In this document: positions 37,572-46,554 of the stretch, in pieces | How the letters are laid out: every line of letters starts with the position of its first letter | Position numbering within the stretch: the stretch's first letter is position 1 | Assembly: GCA_024642205.1 (NCBI GenBank) | Contig: JAHEBQ010000039.1 | Location: forward strand, 1 to 61,075 | Length of the DNA: 61,075 nucleotides | Reading direction: 5' to 3' | Source of the DNA: Planctomycetaceae bacterium | GTDB taxonomy: Bacteria; Planctomycetota; Planctomycetia; Pirellulales; Pirellulaceae | Position numbers and translations under genes: made by a program | The notes under the pieces: generated by a model | The model's input: only the letters and a program-made list of their open reading frames with translations | Databases searched by the model: none | What the model was told of the DNA's origin: nothing

Positions 37572-37841
37572 CTAAGCGAATTCATCGAACATTCGACTGA
37601 CTGCCAGGTCCAGCTTTTCAGCCGTATCGTATTGTCCACTGGCGATCTGGGTGCGAATGTCCGCAACGCGATCTGCGCGTATGTCATTGCTGGCGGCCGC
37701 GCTCATCATTTGAGCTTCGGCCGAGATCTCAAGCTGGTCAACAGGAACCGAACTGGCGGAATTCGTCGCGCTAGTCGTGTTTTGGGTTTGCAGGTTGACT
37801 GCGGAAGTTGTTTGAATGTTGGATGTTGGTCTAATTTGCAT
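37572..37841 (-). CDS. flgM: Anti-sigma-28 factor FlgM
   Basis: An 89-residue protein starting MQIRPTSNIQ at 37841 behind GGGGAGAA. The N-terminal half is low-complexity Thr/Asn/Ser-rich (TTSAVNLQTQNTTSATN), matching the unfolded secretable part of FlgM. The C-terminal half is the sigma-binding part: VPVDQLEISAEAQMMSAA, ADRVADIRTQIASGQYDT and LDLAVSRMFDEFA. FlgM holds sigma-28 inactive until the hook-basal body is complete and exports it. Its target, a FliA-type sigma, is encoded about 2.6 kb away on the same strand. It has its own terminator, so it is probably transcribed alone. Confidence 0.88.
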   Translation of the reverse strand: MQIRPTSNIQTTSAVNLQTQNTTSATNSASSVPVDQLEISAEAQMMSAAASNDIRADRVADIRTQIASGQYDTAEKLDLAVSRMFDEFA

Positions 37842-38631
37842 CTTGTTCTCCCCGTTACGGGTAAGTGGTTTGAACGTTCTAAGCGAACAGCAAACCATGT
37901 TTGTTGATTTTGCACAATTCCATTTGATATTCGCGATTCAATTTTTCGTGAATTCGAAAGATGTCACGCCTGGTTTCTTCAGCTGTGACAAGTCATTCGA
38001 TTTCATCCTGTAAAAATCGGCCGCAAAAAATCTCCCAAGGCTGCATCCCTGTCGTAGAACGTGCCATCCGTAACTGGAGTCTGACAACGCAAGCACTAAT
38101 GAAAGCATGTTTGTTATCGACTTGCAATGCTAGCATCTTAGGAGGATCTTTTAATGATTGTTTCGTGACGCTGGCGGTATGCCCGACGCCTGTAAGGTTT
38201 TTGTCGCTTGAGCCATCAAGTTTCGTTGAGTCGCCGGTGTCATCCCGGCGCGGTTTCTCAAATTCAAAAAATGGCCTGAATGTTCATGCCATTCCTGACT
38301 GCCGGATGTACTCGCTGTTTTTTTCGCGTTTTCAACCAGTAATCATTTGACTCGACCGGTAGTACGTGCCTCTCCCTGTTCCGGTTCGATTGAATCCGAA
38401 AAAAGTCTGGTTCCTATGCTGTCAAAATTATGCGGCGGATTATAGGTAGAAACAAGGAACCGGTACAACCTCATTCACGATCAGTGGTAGCTTGTTTTAC
38501 CGAAATCGCCGACCTCCCGTCCGCGAACTAATCGAGTGGTTTCGACGTAATTATCCAGACAGCGCCGGTAATGACTACGGGCATCGCAAAGCAGGGATCG
38601 CGTTTTTCCGTGAATCACCCCTGAGATTGCC
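37842..38631. other. Gene-free, AT-richer gap upstream of flgM
   Basis: No supported gene. The flgM promoter must lie here; I looked for sigma-28 (TAAA..GCCGATAA) and sigma-54 (TGGCAC..TTGCA) boxes and found no convincing match. Confidence 0.4.
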
Positions 38632-38838
38632 ATGGTTATTCGAACGCCACAACTTCCCCAACTCAACCTGTCACGCAACCAGTTTGAACGGCCGTTTTTC
38701 GTCGATATGGAGTCGTTTTTTGAGTTCAGCTTTTGGATTTCCGAGGAGTTGCTTGATCTGGAGGCCAAGTTCAAGCACAGAAACCAGCCACGCAAACCCA
38801 TGGTTGAAGAGCCGCTGGATGCGACGGGTTTGACTTGA
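38632..38838 (+). CDS. Small hypothetical protein (68 residues)
   Basis: A short plus-strand gene candidate inside the gap between flgM and the DUF4272 gene. It begins MVIRTPQLPQLNLSRNQFER and has an aromatic/acidic core (MESFFEFSFWISEELLDLEA) followed by a basic-polar tail. The amino-acid make-up is balanced and helix-like, unlike the antisense frame, and a weak GAG-type ribosome site precedes the ATG. No family is recognised and no partner is evident. It could be spurious. Confidence 0.42.
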   Translation: MVIRTPQLPQLNLSRNQFERPFFVDMESFFEFSFWISEELLDLEAKFKHRNQPRKPMVEEPLDATGLT

Positions 38839-39002
38839 TTTCCATCGACGGAGGCGGACCACGAGAGTCGCCCCTGGTTCAAGTCGATGATCCGTCAACT
38901 GTGGACCAGCAAACCGGAATCAGAACACTGATGTCTCGGCCGGAAGCTGTCGTGAATCGGCTTTGTCGTAAGTTCGCTGGCAGTCCCGGCAACTGTCTCT
39001 GA

Positions 39003-40154
39003 TCAGGACTTGCCTGTCACGTCCGTTTGTTCCCAGGTAACGCCTGGCGAAAGCGACCAGGTAAGGGAATGACGTCGTTCTTGAACAATTCTGGTCGAAT
39101 CGACGTTGCCGATCCTGAACATCGCGTTATGAGCACAATACAAAAGGTCTTCCAGGGTAATGATTGATTCCAGCGAGCGAACCCGGGTGGTGTTCATCAA
39201 CTCATCAAAGCCGGAATCGAAACCGCCGAGAAAGCCATCCCGAAGAGCAACAATGATCTCCTGCGTGACCTGTTCCGGGCATGGATTGGGAGTCGGCGGA
39301 TAGCCCAATAGCCAGGCCAGGCTCCACATGTATTCAGTCATCCATCCCGCTTCCACCGCGAATTGACGGGCCAGATTGCGAGGCGTGGCAATCCATTTTG
39401 CTTCGGGCAATGAAAACGTGCCATCGTTCAGTTCGTTTTCCTGGATGTACCGCATCACGGTTTCATCGTGCACGATCTCATCCGGTGCACAGACCCAGGC
39501 GAACGCAGCCAAGGTCGCCATTAGCCGTCGAACAATTTCCGGTTTTGGACGAACCTGCGAAAACCCCCGTTCGTGAGCGTTGGGTATCTTGTCGGTGGTT
39601 TCCAACCCAAGGTCGTTTAATTGACCCAAGTGAGAGTCTCTGAACACAGGTGCGACCCATGCAAGTTGCTCAATCTTCCACTTGGCCGTCGTTTCCAGAA
39701 CACCATCGGTCCATTTGATCAAGTTTTCCAAATTGGCTCCACCACTGTCTTCCAGGCAGGTCACGCCGCAATAGGAGATCCCAACTTGTTGCGACAATTG
39801 TGCGAATTTGAGGTGGAGCGATGCCAGCCGACGCTCGCGCACAACACCCGTGAAAATCAATGCCAACTCCGTATTTCCCTGCCCGTCCAGGTCGGGTTCG
39901 TTGAATCCTTGAACGTGAACTTCTGCCCGTATCGCGTCTTCGTCCGCTTCAAATTCGTCGCCAAGCAACTCGACCAGCGAATCGATAAGTTCGTCAGAAA
40001 TAGTTGCTACGGATTCGAAATGGAACGACCAATTCAAAACTGATCGTGTTGGATCAACGTTTCGTTTTTTTCGCAGGTAGGCAAACAGCTTTGCCGCATT
40101 GAAATACAACTCGCTGGATTGATCCCGGCGATGATGATCGTTGCCGTTGGCCAC
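39003..40154 (-). CDS. DUF4272-containing protein
   Basis: A 383-residue soluble protein starting at GTG 40154, seven bases after a clean GGAG; no ATG is available in frame nearby. Residues 1-160 form an unassigned alpha/beta domain (STRSVLNWSFHFES type strands, GVVRERRLASLHLKF). Residues about 205-330 match DUF4272: EIVRRLMATLAAFAWVCAP, FSLPEAKWIATPR and WMTEYMWSLAWLLGY followed by PPTPNPCP. DUF4272 has no known function. The gene follows the sigma factor on the same strand, but a terminator lies between them. The frame runs to 39003 with a polar tail. Confidence 0.7.
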   Translation of the reverse strand: MANGNDHHRRDQSSELYFNAAKLFAYLRKKRNVDPTRSVLNWSFHFESVATISDELIDSLVELLGDEFEADEDAIRAEVHVQGFNEPDLDGQGNTELALIFTGVVRERRLASLHLKFAQLSQQVGISYCGVTCLEDSGGANLENLIKWTDGVLETTAKWKIEQLAWVAPVFRDSHLGQLNDLGLETTDKIPNAHERGFSQVRPKPEIVRRLMATLAAFAWVCAPDEIVHDETVMRYIQENELNDGTFSLPEAKWIATPRNLARQFAVEAGWMTEYMWSLAWLLGYPPTPNPCPEQVTQEIIVALRDGFLGGFDSGFDELMNTTRVRSLESIITLEDLLYCAHNAMFRIGNVDSTRIVQERRHSLTWSLSPGVTWEQTDVTGKS

Positions 40155-40366
40155 AGGGATGCTCCGCAGAAGGTCTCTTTTGTCGCCATGTTAACGCAGA
40201 TCGCGAGGATGTGGAATTCATATCGCAGTCTTCAACACGAGACCATTGAATTCGGGAGGCTGCCCGGTGTCCACCGATCCTGGAATTCCCTGTCGGGAGC
40301 CGAATGGGCCCGCGAGGGAGGCCTGCAACCCCGTTTTCGAAAACGTCTGTTTCCGTGTCCAAAACC

Positions 40367-40399
40367 AAAAAAAGGTCTGCCAGAAATCGGGCAAACCTT
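40367..40399 (-). terminator. Rho-independent terminator after the sigma factor gene
   Basis: On the minus strand AAGGTTTGCC pairs with GGCAGACCTT (one G-U) around an 8-nt loop, followed by seven Ts; about 50 bp past the stop at 40447. Confidence 0.87.
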
Positions 40400-40446
40400 G
40401 GTGTGTTCTGATCAAGCCATCGCTCGGCGAAATCGATTCCAGCACG

Positions 40447-41235
40447 TTACTTCCGGCCGAACTCGACCCGGCGGCGACCAAGCTGCTGTTGCAGGCGTTG
40501 GACGATGCTGCTGTGCATCTGACTGACTCGGCTTTCACTCAGATCAAGAGTGGCACCAATTTCCTTCATCGTCAACTCTTCATAATAGTAGAGGATGATA
40601 ATCAGTCGCTCGTTTCGATTCAGGCCCTTGGTCACCAGTCGCATCAAATCGTTTTTTTGAATTCGACGTGTGGGATCCTCACCTTTCTTGTCTTCAAGAA
40701 TATCGATTTCCCGGACGTCCTTGTAGCTGTCAGTCTCATACCATTTTTTGTTCAGGCTAATAAGTCCGACCGCATTGGCGTCGCTCATCATCTTTTCGGT
40801 TTCTTTGACCGATAGTTCAAGATCTTCAGCGAGTTCAATCACGGTTGGGGATCGTCCTAATTTCGTTTCCAGCCGCTTGGTCGCATTGTTTATCTTGCTG
40901 GCTTTGGATCGAACGAGTCGTGGAACCCAGTCCATCGTTCGAAGTTCATCCAGCATGGCACCCCGGATCCGGGGAACACAATACGTCTCAAACTTGACAC
41001 CCCGGTCCATGTCAAACGCGTCGATCGCATCCATCAAACCGAAAACTCCGGCCGAAATGAGATCATCCAGTTCAACTCCGTCAGGTAGCCGTTGCCATAT
41101 CCGCTCGCCATTATATTTGACGAGTGGAAAGTAACGTTCCATTAACCGGTTTCGCAAGTCTTTGTCGGTGCAATCTGGCTTGTATTTGTTCCAGACTTCA
41201 ACGATGTCGTCCACTTTTGCAACACTTGTCGCCAT
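40447..41235 (-). CDS. fliA: FliA/WhiG-family RNA polymerase sigma factor (sigma-28)
   Basis: A 262-residue sigma-70-family factor that directs transcription of late flagellar genes. The ATG at 41235 follows GGAGG; the open frame further upstream is not conserved. Region 2 is complete (RLMERYFPLVKYNGERIW, DLISAGVFGLMDAIDAFD, GVKFETYCVPRIRGAMLDEL, DWVPRLVRSKA). Region 3 includes LGRSPTVIELAEDL. Region 4 carries the helix-turn-helix (LIIILYYYEELTMKEIGATL, LSESRVSQMHSSIVQRL). MDWVPR and RIRGAMLDELR are diagnostic of the FliA/WhiG branch. FlgM, the cognate anti-sigma factor, is in the same region. A terminator closes the unit. Confidence 0.95.
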   Translation of the reverse strand: MATSVAKVDDIVEVWNKYKPDCTDKDLRNRLMERYFPLVKYNGERIWQRLPDGVELDDLISAGVFGLMDAIDAFDMDRGVKFETYCVPRIRGAMLDELRTMDWVPRLVRSKASKINNATKRLETKLGRSPTVIELAEDLELSVKETEKMMSDANAVGLISLNKKWYETDSYKDVREIDILEDKKGEDPTRRIQKNDLMRLVTKGLNRNERLIIILYYYEELTMKEIGATLDLSESRVSQMHSSIVQRLQQQLGRRRVEFGRK

Positions 41236-41998
41236 GCAATCCTCCGTGATTGTTATGCGATGTCGCGCCCGAAAGCGCGTTTTTTGTCGGATAGCCGAAA
41301 CCATTCACTTGTTGTCTGCAAGACACAAAAAAATGTGTCAATCTCATTTCAATACCGAGTCAATAAAACTCTGTTTCGATTTGAGAGGACGGTAAATATC
41401 AGATTTAGCTTCGTTGCGTCAATGAATAAATTACATGGTTGATGTAAATTTTTGATCGTTTTTTCGCATGTATTCCAGCTGTTCTTTTCCAAGCGCGCAC
41501 GCCAAAACGTGAGCCTGAATTTGCCGCTCTAATTTTATCGGCAGCCGATTCATGATACTTCTGTCCAATATTCAGTTTGCCCAATTCAGGCGGATTATGA
41601 GTAATCGCAATTGAATGCTAAAGCTAGCGTTTGTTCCGGACGGGCGTTCATGTTTTCTGCATTTTTCCGGACTGCCTTCGTATTCGATCTGACGTCGCCA
41701 GAAGTTTTTCGAAAGCAAGCCTTAACCATACATCTTCATGCTTCTGTCCAGACCATTCCCTGGACTTTGAAATTTGTTTCGTTTTTATGAGGTCTTGGCT
41801 CCCGCCGGGACTTGTTTTCACGTCGCGCTGTTTCAACAGGATTCTCAACCTCCCAATTGAGGGATGGTGCCTGGTGCAGCGTCAAGATTTGAAGATTTGG
41901 GTTGTGTACGAGGTTACGAGTCCTTTTAATCAAGAAAACGCAAGGAATCGTAGCCTCGTCTACGACGACCTGCCCTTTTTCCAGGCTACGACAGATTG
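41236..41998. other. Gene-free gap between flhA and fliA
   Basis: About 760 bp with no supported gene on either strand. Near its right end, TCGTAGCCT (41948-41956) and AGGCTACGA (41983-41991) form an inverted repeat just past the flhA stop, perhaps a weak terminator without a T-tract. AT-rich sequence around 41400-41470 may hold the fliA promoter. Confidence 0.5.
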
Positions 41999-44089
41999 CT
42001 AGGCGGCATTGGCGACTGAATTGATCTGCTCGGACGTAATTTCGCCCATGATTTCGATTCCGATCCCGTCGGCTTCCTGGCTACCAAGCACAAATAGCTC
42101 GCTGGCGTGATCGAAAGCCAATTCCGCAATGACGGGGCGGATCGACTGGGCAACCAGGGCGATCGGGCGGACACCTGACCCGACCATTTGCCTGGCAGCG
42201 TTTTGAATCGCGATCGCGAGGCTTTCGACGATTGGCCGCGGCAATTCGAGCCGGATTTCATCATCTTTGCGTTCCCAGGCACCAGCGATACGGTCCTCCA
42301 GGTCTTTTGAAATCGTAAATACAGGAATCGGGTCACCGGCCTCATTCGTCAGTCCATCCGAAATATGCCGCGACAAGCGAATTCGTACCTTCTCCGTAAG
42401 TTCCCATCGATTGGAGGTGCGCGTCGCGTAATCTCCAAGCGTCTCAAGAATCAAATTCAATGGTCGAATCGAAACCCCCTCAGTCACGAGGTTCTTCAAT
42501 ACGTGTTGAATCTGCGCCAAGCTCATCACGCCAGGGATGAGTTCAGCGACCGTCGCTGGCGATGTTTTTGCTATCTCCTCAATCAACTGTTTTGTCGCAT
42601 CGCGAGTCAGCAATGACGCGGCGTTCTCGATTGACGTTGTTTTTAAAATGTCCGCCAGTGCTTCGGTCGCAGTTTTTACCTCGTATCCACCCTGCCTGGC
42701 CGACGGATACGCTTCCGGTTTGATCCAAAACGCCGGTGCAGGGTTTAACTGTTCTTCGGCCAGACCAAGTACAACACCGTCCGCCAGTGGTCCGACCGCC
42801 TTGCCGGAGTCGATCGCCAAACACCCATCGGGTCGGATTTCTCCGCGCTGAACCAAATTGCCCTGAATGGAAATGCGAAACCGATTGGGCCCCAGTTTCA
42901 AATTGTCTCGAATCCGAATCTTGGGAAGAATGACTCCCATTTCAGCGGCGATTTCCATGCGAACCTGAGTGATCGCCGCAAGCAGATTTCCGCCTTGTCG
43001 CGTATCGGCCAGCTGAATCAGCCCGACGCCAAGTTCCATTTCGAGAACGTCGTTGCTCAATAATTTGTCAATCGTAACCTCGGTGGCCTGCGGTTTGGCC
43101 GGCGACGTTGAAACGGAAGCCGCTTTTTGAGCAACCGTATTCTGAAACAACATGTAAGCTCCAATCAAACAGCCGGTTGCGATGAGCAACAATGGAATCT
43201 TGGGCAAGTCAGTCAACACCATCAGACCGAGAAAAACTGCCGTGATGATCAGCACGATCGGGCGGGCGAAAATCTGGTTCATCGACTCACGGGGTAAATC
43301 GGTTTGTCGTGTACTACGCGTGACAAGCAAACCAGCTGCCAGCGAAATCAACAATGCCGGAAGTTGGCTTGCCAATCCATCGCCAATGGTCAACTTCGTA
43401 AATGTCTCGGCGGCTTCGCCGAATGACATCGAGCTGGATACCCCGATGATCAAGCCGCCCACAATGTTGATGATCGTGATCAGCACGCCGGCAATCGCAT
43501 CACCCCGGACGAATTTGCTGGCTCCGTCCATCGCCCCATAAAAATCTGCATGGGCGACCGTCTCGCCTCGCAGTCGTTGTGCCTGGCGGCTGTCAATCAA
43601 TCCAGCATTCAGATCCGCGTCAATCGCCATTTGCCGACCAGGGAGGCCGTCGAGTGCAAATCGCGCGGTGACTTCCGAGATTCTTGTGGCCCCTTTGGTG
43701 ATTACAACGAACTGGATCACGACGATGATCGAAAATATTACCAGTCCCACTGCCAAACTGTCTCCGGTTACAAACTGGGAAAAACTCTGAATGACACCAC
43801 CCGCGGCTCTTTCATGATCAATCGCACCCCGAGTGAGAATCAACCGGGTGGTTCCCACGTTGAGTGCGAGCCTCGCAAGGGTTGTCGCCAACAACAATGA
43901 AGGAAAGACACTAAGCTCCATTGGCGATTTGACGTAGACCGTTGTCAACAAAATCACGACGGCGACCGAGATGTTGGCCGCCAGCAAAATGTCCATCAAC
44001 GGTGCTGGAAGGGGGACGAATATCACCATCAAGCAGGCAATAATACCCATCGGGAGCAAAAAATCTGGCAAGCGTTTTACGAAATTCAT
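41999..44089 (-). CDS. flhA: Flagellar biosynthesis protein FlhA
   Basis: A 696-residue export-gate protein of the flagellar type III secretion apparatus. ATG 44089 (MNFVKRLPDFLLP) gives the normal length; the frame extends to a TTG 16 codons upstream, without better support. Eight N-terminal transmembrane helices include AANISVAVVILLTTVYVKSP and the FHIPEP-like signature region (LSVFPSLLLATTLARLALNV). The conserved cytoplasmic loop reads ARFALDGLPGRQMAIDADLNAGLID. The C-terminal cytoplasmic domains, which dock chaperone-substrate complexes, begin near residue 335. The downstream gene on this strand is fliA, after a 760-bp gap. Confidence 0.97.
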   Translation of the reverse strand: MNFVKRLPDFLLPMGIIACLMVIFVPLPAPLMDILLAANISVAVVILLTTVYVKSPMELSVFPSLLLATTLARLALNVGTTRLILTRGAIDHERAAGGVIQSFSQFVTGDSLAVGLVIFSIIVVIQFVVITKGATRISEVTARFALDGLPGRQMAIDADLNAGLIDSRQAQRLRGETVAHADFYGAMDGASKFVRGDAIAGVLITIINIVGGLIIGVSSSMSFGEAAETFTKLTIGDGLASQLPALLISLAAGLLVTRSTRQTDLPRESMNQIFARPIVLIITAVFLGLMVLTDLPKIPLLLIATGCLIGAYMLFQNTVAQKAASVSTSPAKPQATEVTIDKLLSNDVLEMELGVGLIQLADTRQGGNLLAAITQVRMEIAAEMGVILPKIRIRDNLKLGPNRFRISIQGNLVQRGEIRPDGCLAIDSGKAVGPLADGVVLGLAEEQLNPAPAFWIKPEAYPSARQGGYEVKTATEALADILKTTSIENAASLLTRDATKQLIEEIAKTSPATVAELIPGVMSLAQIQHVLKNLVTEGVSIRPLNLILETLGDYATRTSNRWELTEKVRIRLSRHISDGLTNEAGDPIPVFTISKDLEDRIAGAWERKDDEIRLELPRPIVESLAIAIQNAARQMVGSGVRPIALVAQSIRPVIAELAFDHASELFVLGSQEADGIGIEIMGEITSEQINSVANAA

Positions 44090-44393
44090 GACGATGCAAT
44101 CTGTGATATTGGGCTCAAAAGCCGTTCGCGTCGGCAAAACAAGTCGCGAACGTTAGACAATTCGGAAAAAAAGCTCCAGTCCGTTTCACTGCCAGCAGTT
44201 TTCCATGGATTGGACTCAACCCGCCAAGCATGTATTTGGGTGGTCATGTTCACTTGATTCACGCGCCAAATCGGTATTGATCGATTTCCGCGTCATTCTA
44301 GAATCCGGGCGAATCTGAGAAGGCCGGTCATGCATTGATCCACGGGACGGTGGGAAAATTGGCTGTTGTCAGCCGAATCCAAGGAGAATGGAA
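44090..44393. other. Divergent promoter region flhA / mscS
   Basis: A 304-bp gap between divergently transcribed genes; no gene seen. An AAGGAG ribosome site at 44381-44386 serves the plus-strand gene. Confidence 0.45.
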
Positions 44394-45392
44394 ATGTTTC
44401 GAGCAGCATGGAAGTTACAGTTATTGCCGGTATGCCTGGTCGGTTTTCTCGTCCGCGCTGCCGACGGCTCCGATGTCGCCAGCACGACTGCCGACATTGG
44501 CGGACAAGCGACTGGAATCATCAAGAACATTTCCGATGCATTTCAAGGTGGACAAACCGGCCAATTAGCTCAAAAAGAGCTGATTGAGCTGGCAGGTAAT
44601 GCGACGTTTGTGCTTGCCTTGTTGTTTTTCTGTTACATCATCGCCTCCTGGTTCGGCCGATCGATTGGCGGAATCGTCACCCGGAAAGTCGACGTGACAC
44701 TGGGGAAGTTTCTCAACAAAGCGATTCGAAACGTGATCATGCTGGTTGTTGCCATGGTCGCCCTGCAGACGATTTGTGGTGTCGATGTGGCCGGTTTTGC
44801 CGCGATTCTGGCCGCAGCTGGTTTTGCGATCGGCCTGGCACTTCAGGGTACATTGGCCAATTTTGCCGCCGGTGTCATGCTGCTGGTTTTTCGCCCCTTC
44901 AAGGTCGACGACTACATTGTGATCGCGGGAACCCAGGGAACGGTCGAAGAAATAGACCTGTTTACCACACGACTGAACGCACCTGACAATCGGCACTTGA
45001 TCATTCCGAACGGCGAAATCTTCGGAGCAAAACTGGAAAATTATTCGCGCAACCCCCTGCGACGAGTCGACGTCAATGTCGGAGCCTCTTATTCAGCTGA
45101 TCTTGGCGTTACCCGCAAGGCGCTTGAGCGGGCGACCGCCAAAATCAGTGCTGCCTGTGTGGACGACAAACGGAAGGTCGACGTACCAGATGCGCAAGTT
45201 TATCTCCTGGAATTGGGATCGTCCTCCGTCAATTGGCAGCTTCGGGTTTGGTGCCATCCGACGAAATACTGGGGTGTCCGCGAAAACCTCACGGCCGCCG
45301 CCAAGGAAGCCCTCGACCAGGCAGGCATTTCCATTCCCTATCCACAAATGGACGTGCACGTCGTCGGTAAGGTTCTGGCCAGAGCCGCGTAA
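44394..45392 (+). CDS. Small-conductance mechanosensitive channel (MscS family)
   Basis: A 332-residue channel. Of the two nearby ATGs, 44394 has the better distance (7 nt) from AAGGAG; 44388 overlaps it. A signal peptide (LQLLPVCLVGFLVRAADG) is followed by a short periplasmic segment and three membrane helices. Those are ATFVLALLFFCYIIASWFG, AIRNVIMLVVAMVALQTICG and the pore helix GFAIGLALQGTLANFAAGVM, whose Ala/Gly packing pattern and following LLVFRPFKVDD match MscS. The C-terminal vestibule has FTTRLNAPDNRHLIIPNGEI. It opens when membrane tension rises and releases solutes during hypo-osmotic shock. The cleavable signal is an addition relative to E. coli MscS. Confidence 0.94.
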   Translation: MFRAAWKLQLLPVCLVGFLVRAADGSDVASTTADIGGQATGIIKNISDAFQGGQTGQLAQKELIELAGNATFVLALLFFCYIIASWFGRSIGGIVTRKVDVTLGKFLNKAIRNVIMLVVAMVALQTICGVDVAGFAAILAAAGFAIGLALQGTLANFAAGVMLLVFRPFKVDDYIVIAGTQGTVEEIDLFTTRLNAPDNRHLIIPNGEIFGAKLENYSRNPLRRVDVNVGASYSADLGVTRKALERATAKISAACVDDKRKVDVPDAQVYLLELGSSSVNWQLRVWCHPTKYWGVRENLTAAAKEALDQAGISIPYPQMDVHVVGKVLARAA

Positions 45393-45445
45393 ATCCAGTC
45401 GCTGCAATTTCATGGGCCGCCGGTTCATCGTGGCGGGAAGTCGAC

Positions 45446-46501
45446 TCAGACCGTTGGCTTGGACTTTGCTTTCAGCAGTTCTGTGACGGAGGCGATGATC
45501 TTGCCCGCCTCAATTGCGTCCGTTTCAGAAATATGAAGGTGCGTTACGGCGCGAACATCCTGGTGGCTGAAAGGAAACATCCAGACACCAGCCTGGCGGG
45601 CCGATTCGCAAAACTCGACGGCCGTGCCGACCTCCGAGTCGACTCTAAAAATTACGATGTTCGTCTCAACCCGGTCGAGGTCCAGGCTCAGACCTGGTGT
45701 TTTCGTGATTTCGACACCGATTCGTTTCGCATTGGCATGGTCGTCGGCGAGGCGGGGAATATTGTTCTCGATCGCGTAAAGTGCCGCCGAGGCCAGGAAG
45801 CCCGATTGCCGCATCGCTCCACCAAACAGTTTCCGATGCCGACGCATCTCCCGCATCATCGATTCGGTTCCGACCAACGCCGATCCAACGGGAGCCCCGA
45901 GCCCTTTACTGAAGCAGACGCTGACAGTATCGAAATGCTGAGCCCAATCAAGGGCCGAAATTCCCGATGCGACAACCGCATTGAACAAGCGGGCTCCGTC
46001 CAAGTGGGTGGTCAAGCCGTTTTCATGTGCCCACGAGCACGTCTCGGCGACCGAGTCATAGGGCAGGACGACGCCGCCCCCCTTGTTGTGTGTGTTTTCC
46101 AGGCAAAGCAATCGCGTTCGAACCGCATGCTCGTTGTCAGGATGTATTTGATTGCGAAGCTGCCGAAGATCGATCGAACTGTTGGTTCCCTGAAACGTGC
46201 GGGCCACCACTCCGCTGAGTTGGGCGAATGCCCCTTGCTCGTAGTTGTAAATATGACAGCCGGATTCACAAAGAAATTCGTCGCCGGGACGGCAGTGAAG
46301 TCGAACCGCCACCTGGTTCGTCATCGTTCCCGACGGCATGAACATCGCGGCCTCTTTTCCCAGCATCCTCGCGATGGTGTCCTGGAGTCTCGCCACGGAG
46401 GGGTCGACGTCGATCACGTCGTCGTTGACCTCGGCGTCCATGATGGCTTGCCGCATGTTCCGGCACGGCTTCGTGAGGGTGTCGCTGCGAAGATCGATCA
46501 T
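45446..46501 (-). CDS. ltaE: Low-specificity L-threonine aldolase
   Basis: A 351-residue PLP enzyme that cleaves threonine or allo-threonine to glycine and acetaldehyde. It begins IDLRSDTLTKPCRNMRQAI, the family's opening motif, and has MFMPSGTMTNQVAV, HIYNYEQGAFAQLSG, CLENTHNKGGGVV and HLDGARLFNAVVASG. The PLP lysine is in VCFSKGLGAPVGS (about residue 200). Length is normal. It is the last gene of a tdh-kbl-ltaE cluster, 53 bp after kbl. The operon therefore carries two independent routes for turning threonine into glycine. Confidence 0.94.
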   Translation of the reverse strand: MIDLRSDTLTKPCRNMRQAIMDAEVNDDVIDVDPSVARLQDTIARMLGKEAAMFMPSGTMTNQVAVRLHCRPGDEFLCESGCHIYNYEQGAFAQLSGVVARTFQGTNSSIDLRQLRNQIHPDNEHAVRTRLLCLENTHNKGGGVVLPYDSVAETCSWAHENGLTTHLDGARLFNAVVASGISALDWAQHFDTVSVCFSKGLGAPVGSALVGTESMMREMRRHRKLFGGAMRQSGFLASAALYAIENNIPRLADDHANAKRIGVEITKTPGLSLDLDRVETNIVIFRVDSEVGTAVEFCESARQAGVWMFPFSHQDVRAVTHLHISETDAIEAGKIIASVTELLKAKSKPTV

Positions 46502-46554
46502 CTGGGATATAGAACCAAGGTTATGTTGGAGATTGAGCTGAAATTGAAGTTGGA

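Noticed and set aside
41631..42002. 123-codon plus frame in the flhA-fliA gap
   Set aside because: Cys/Phe/Arg-rich with no ribosome site, and it ends at the flhA stop; looks non-coding.
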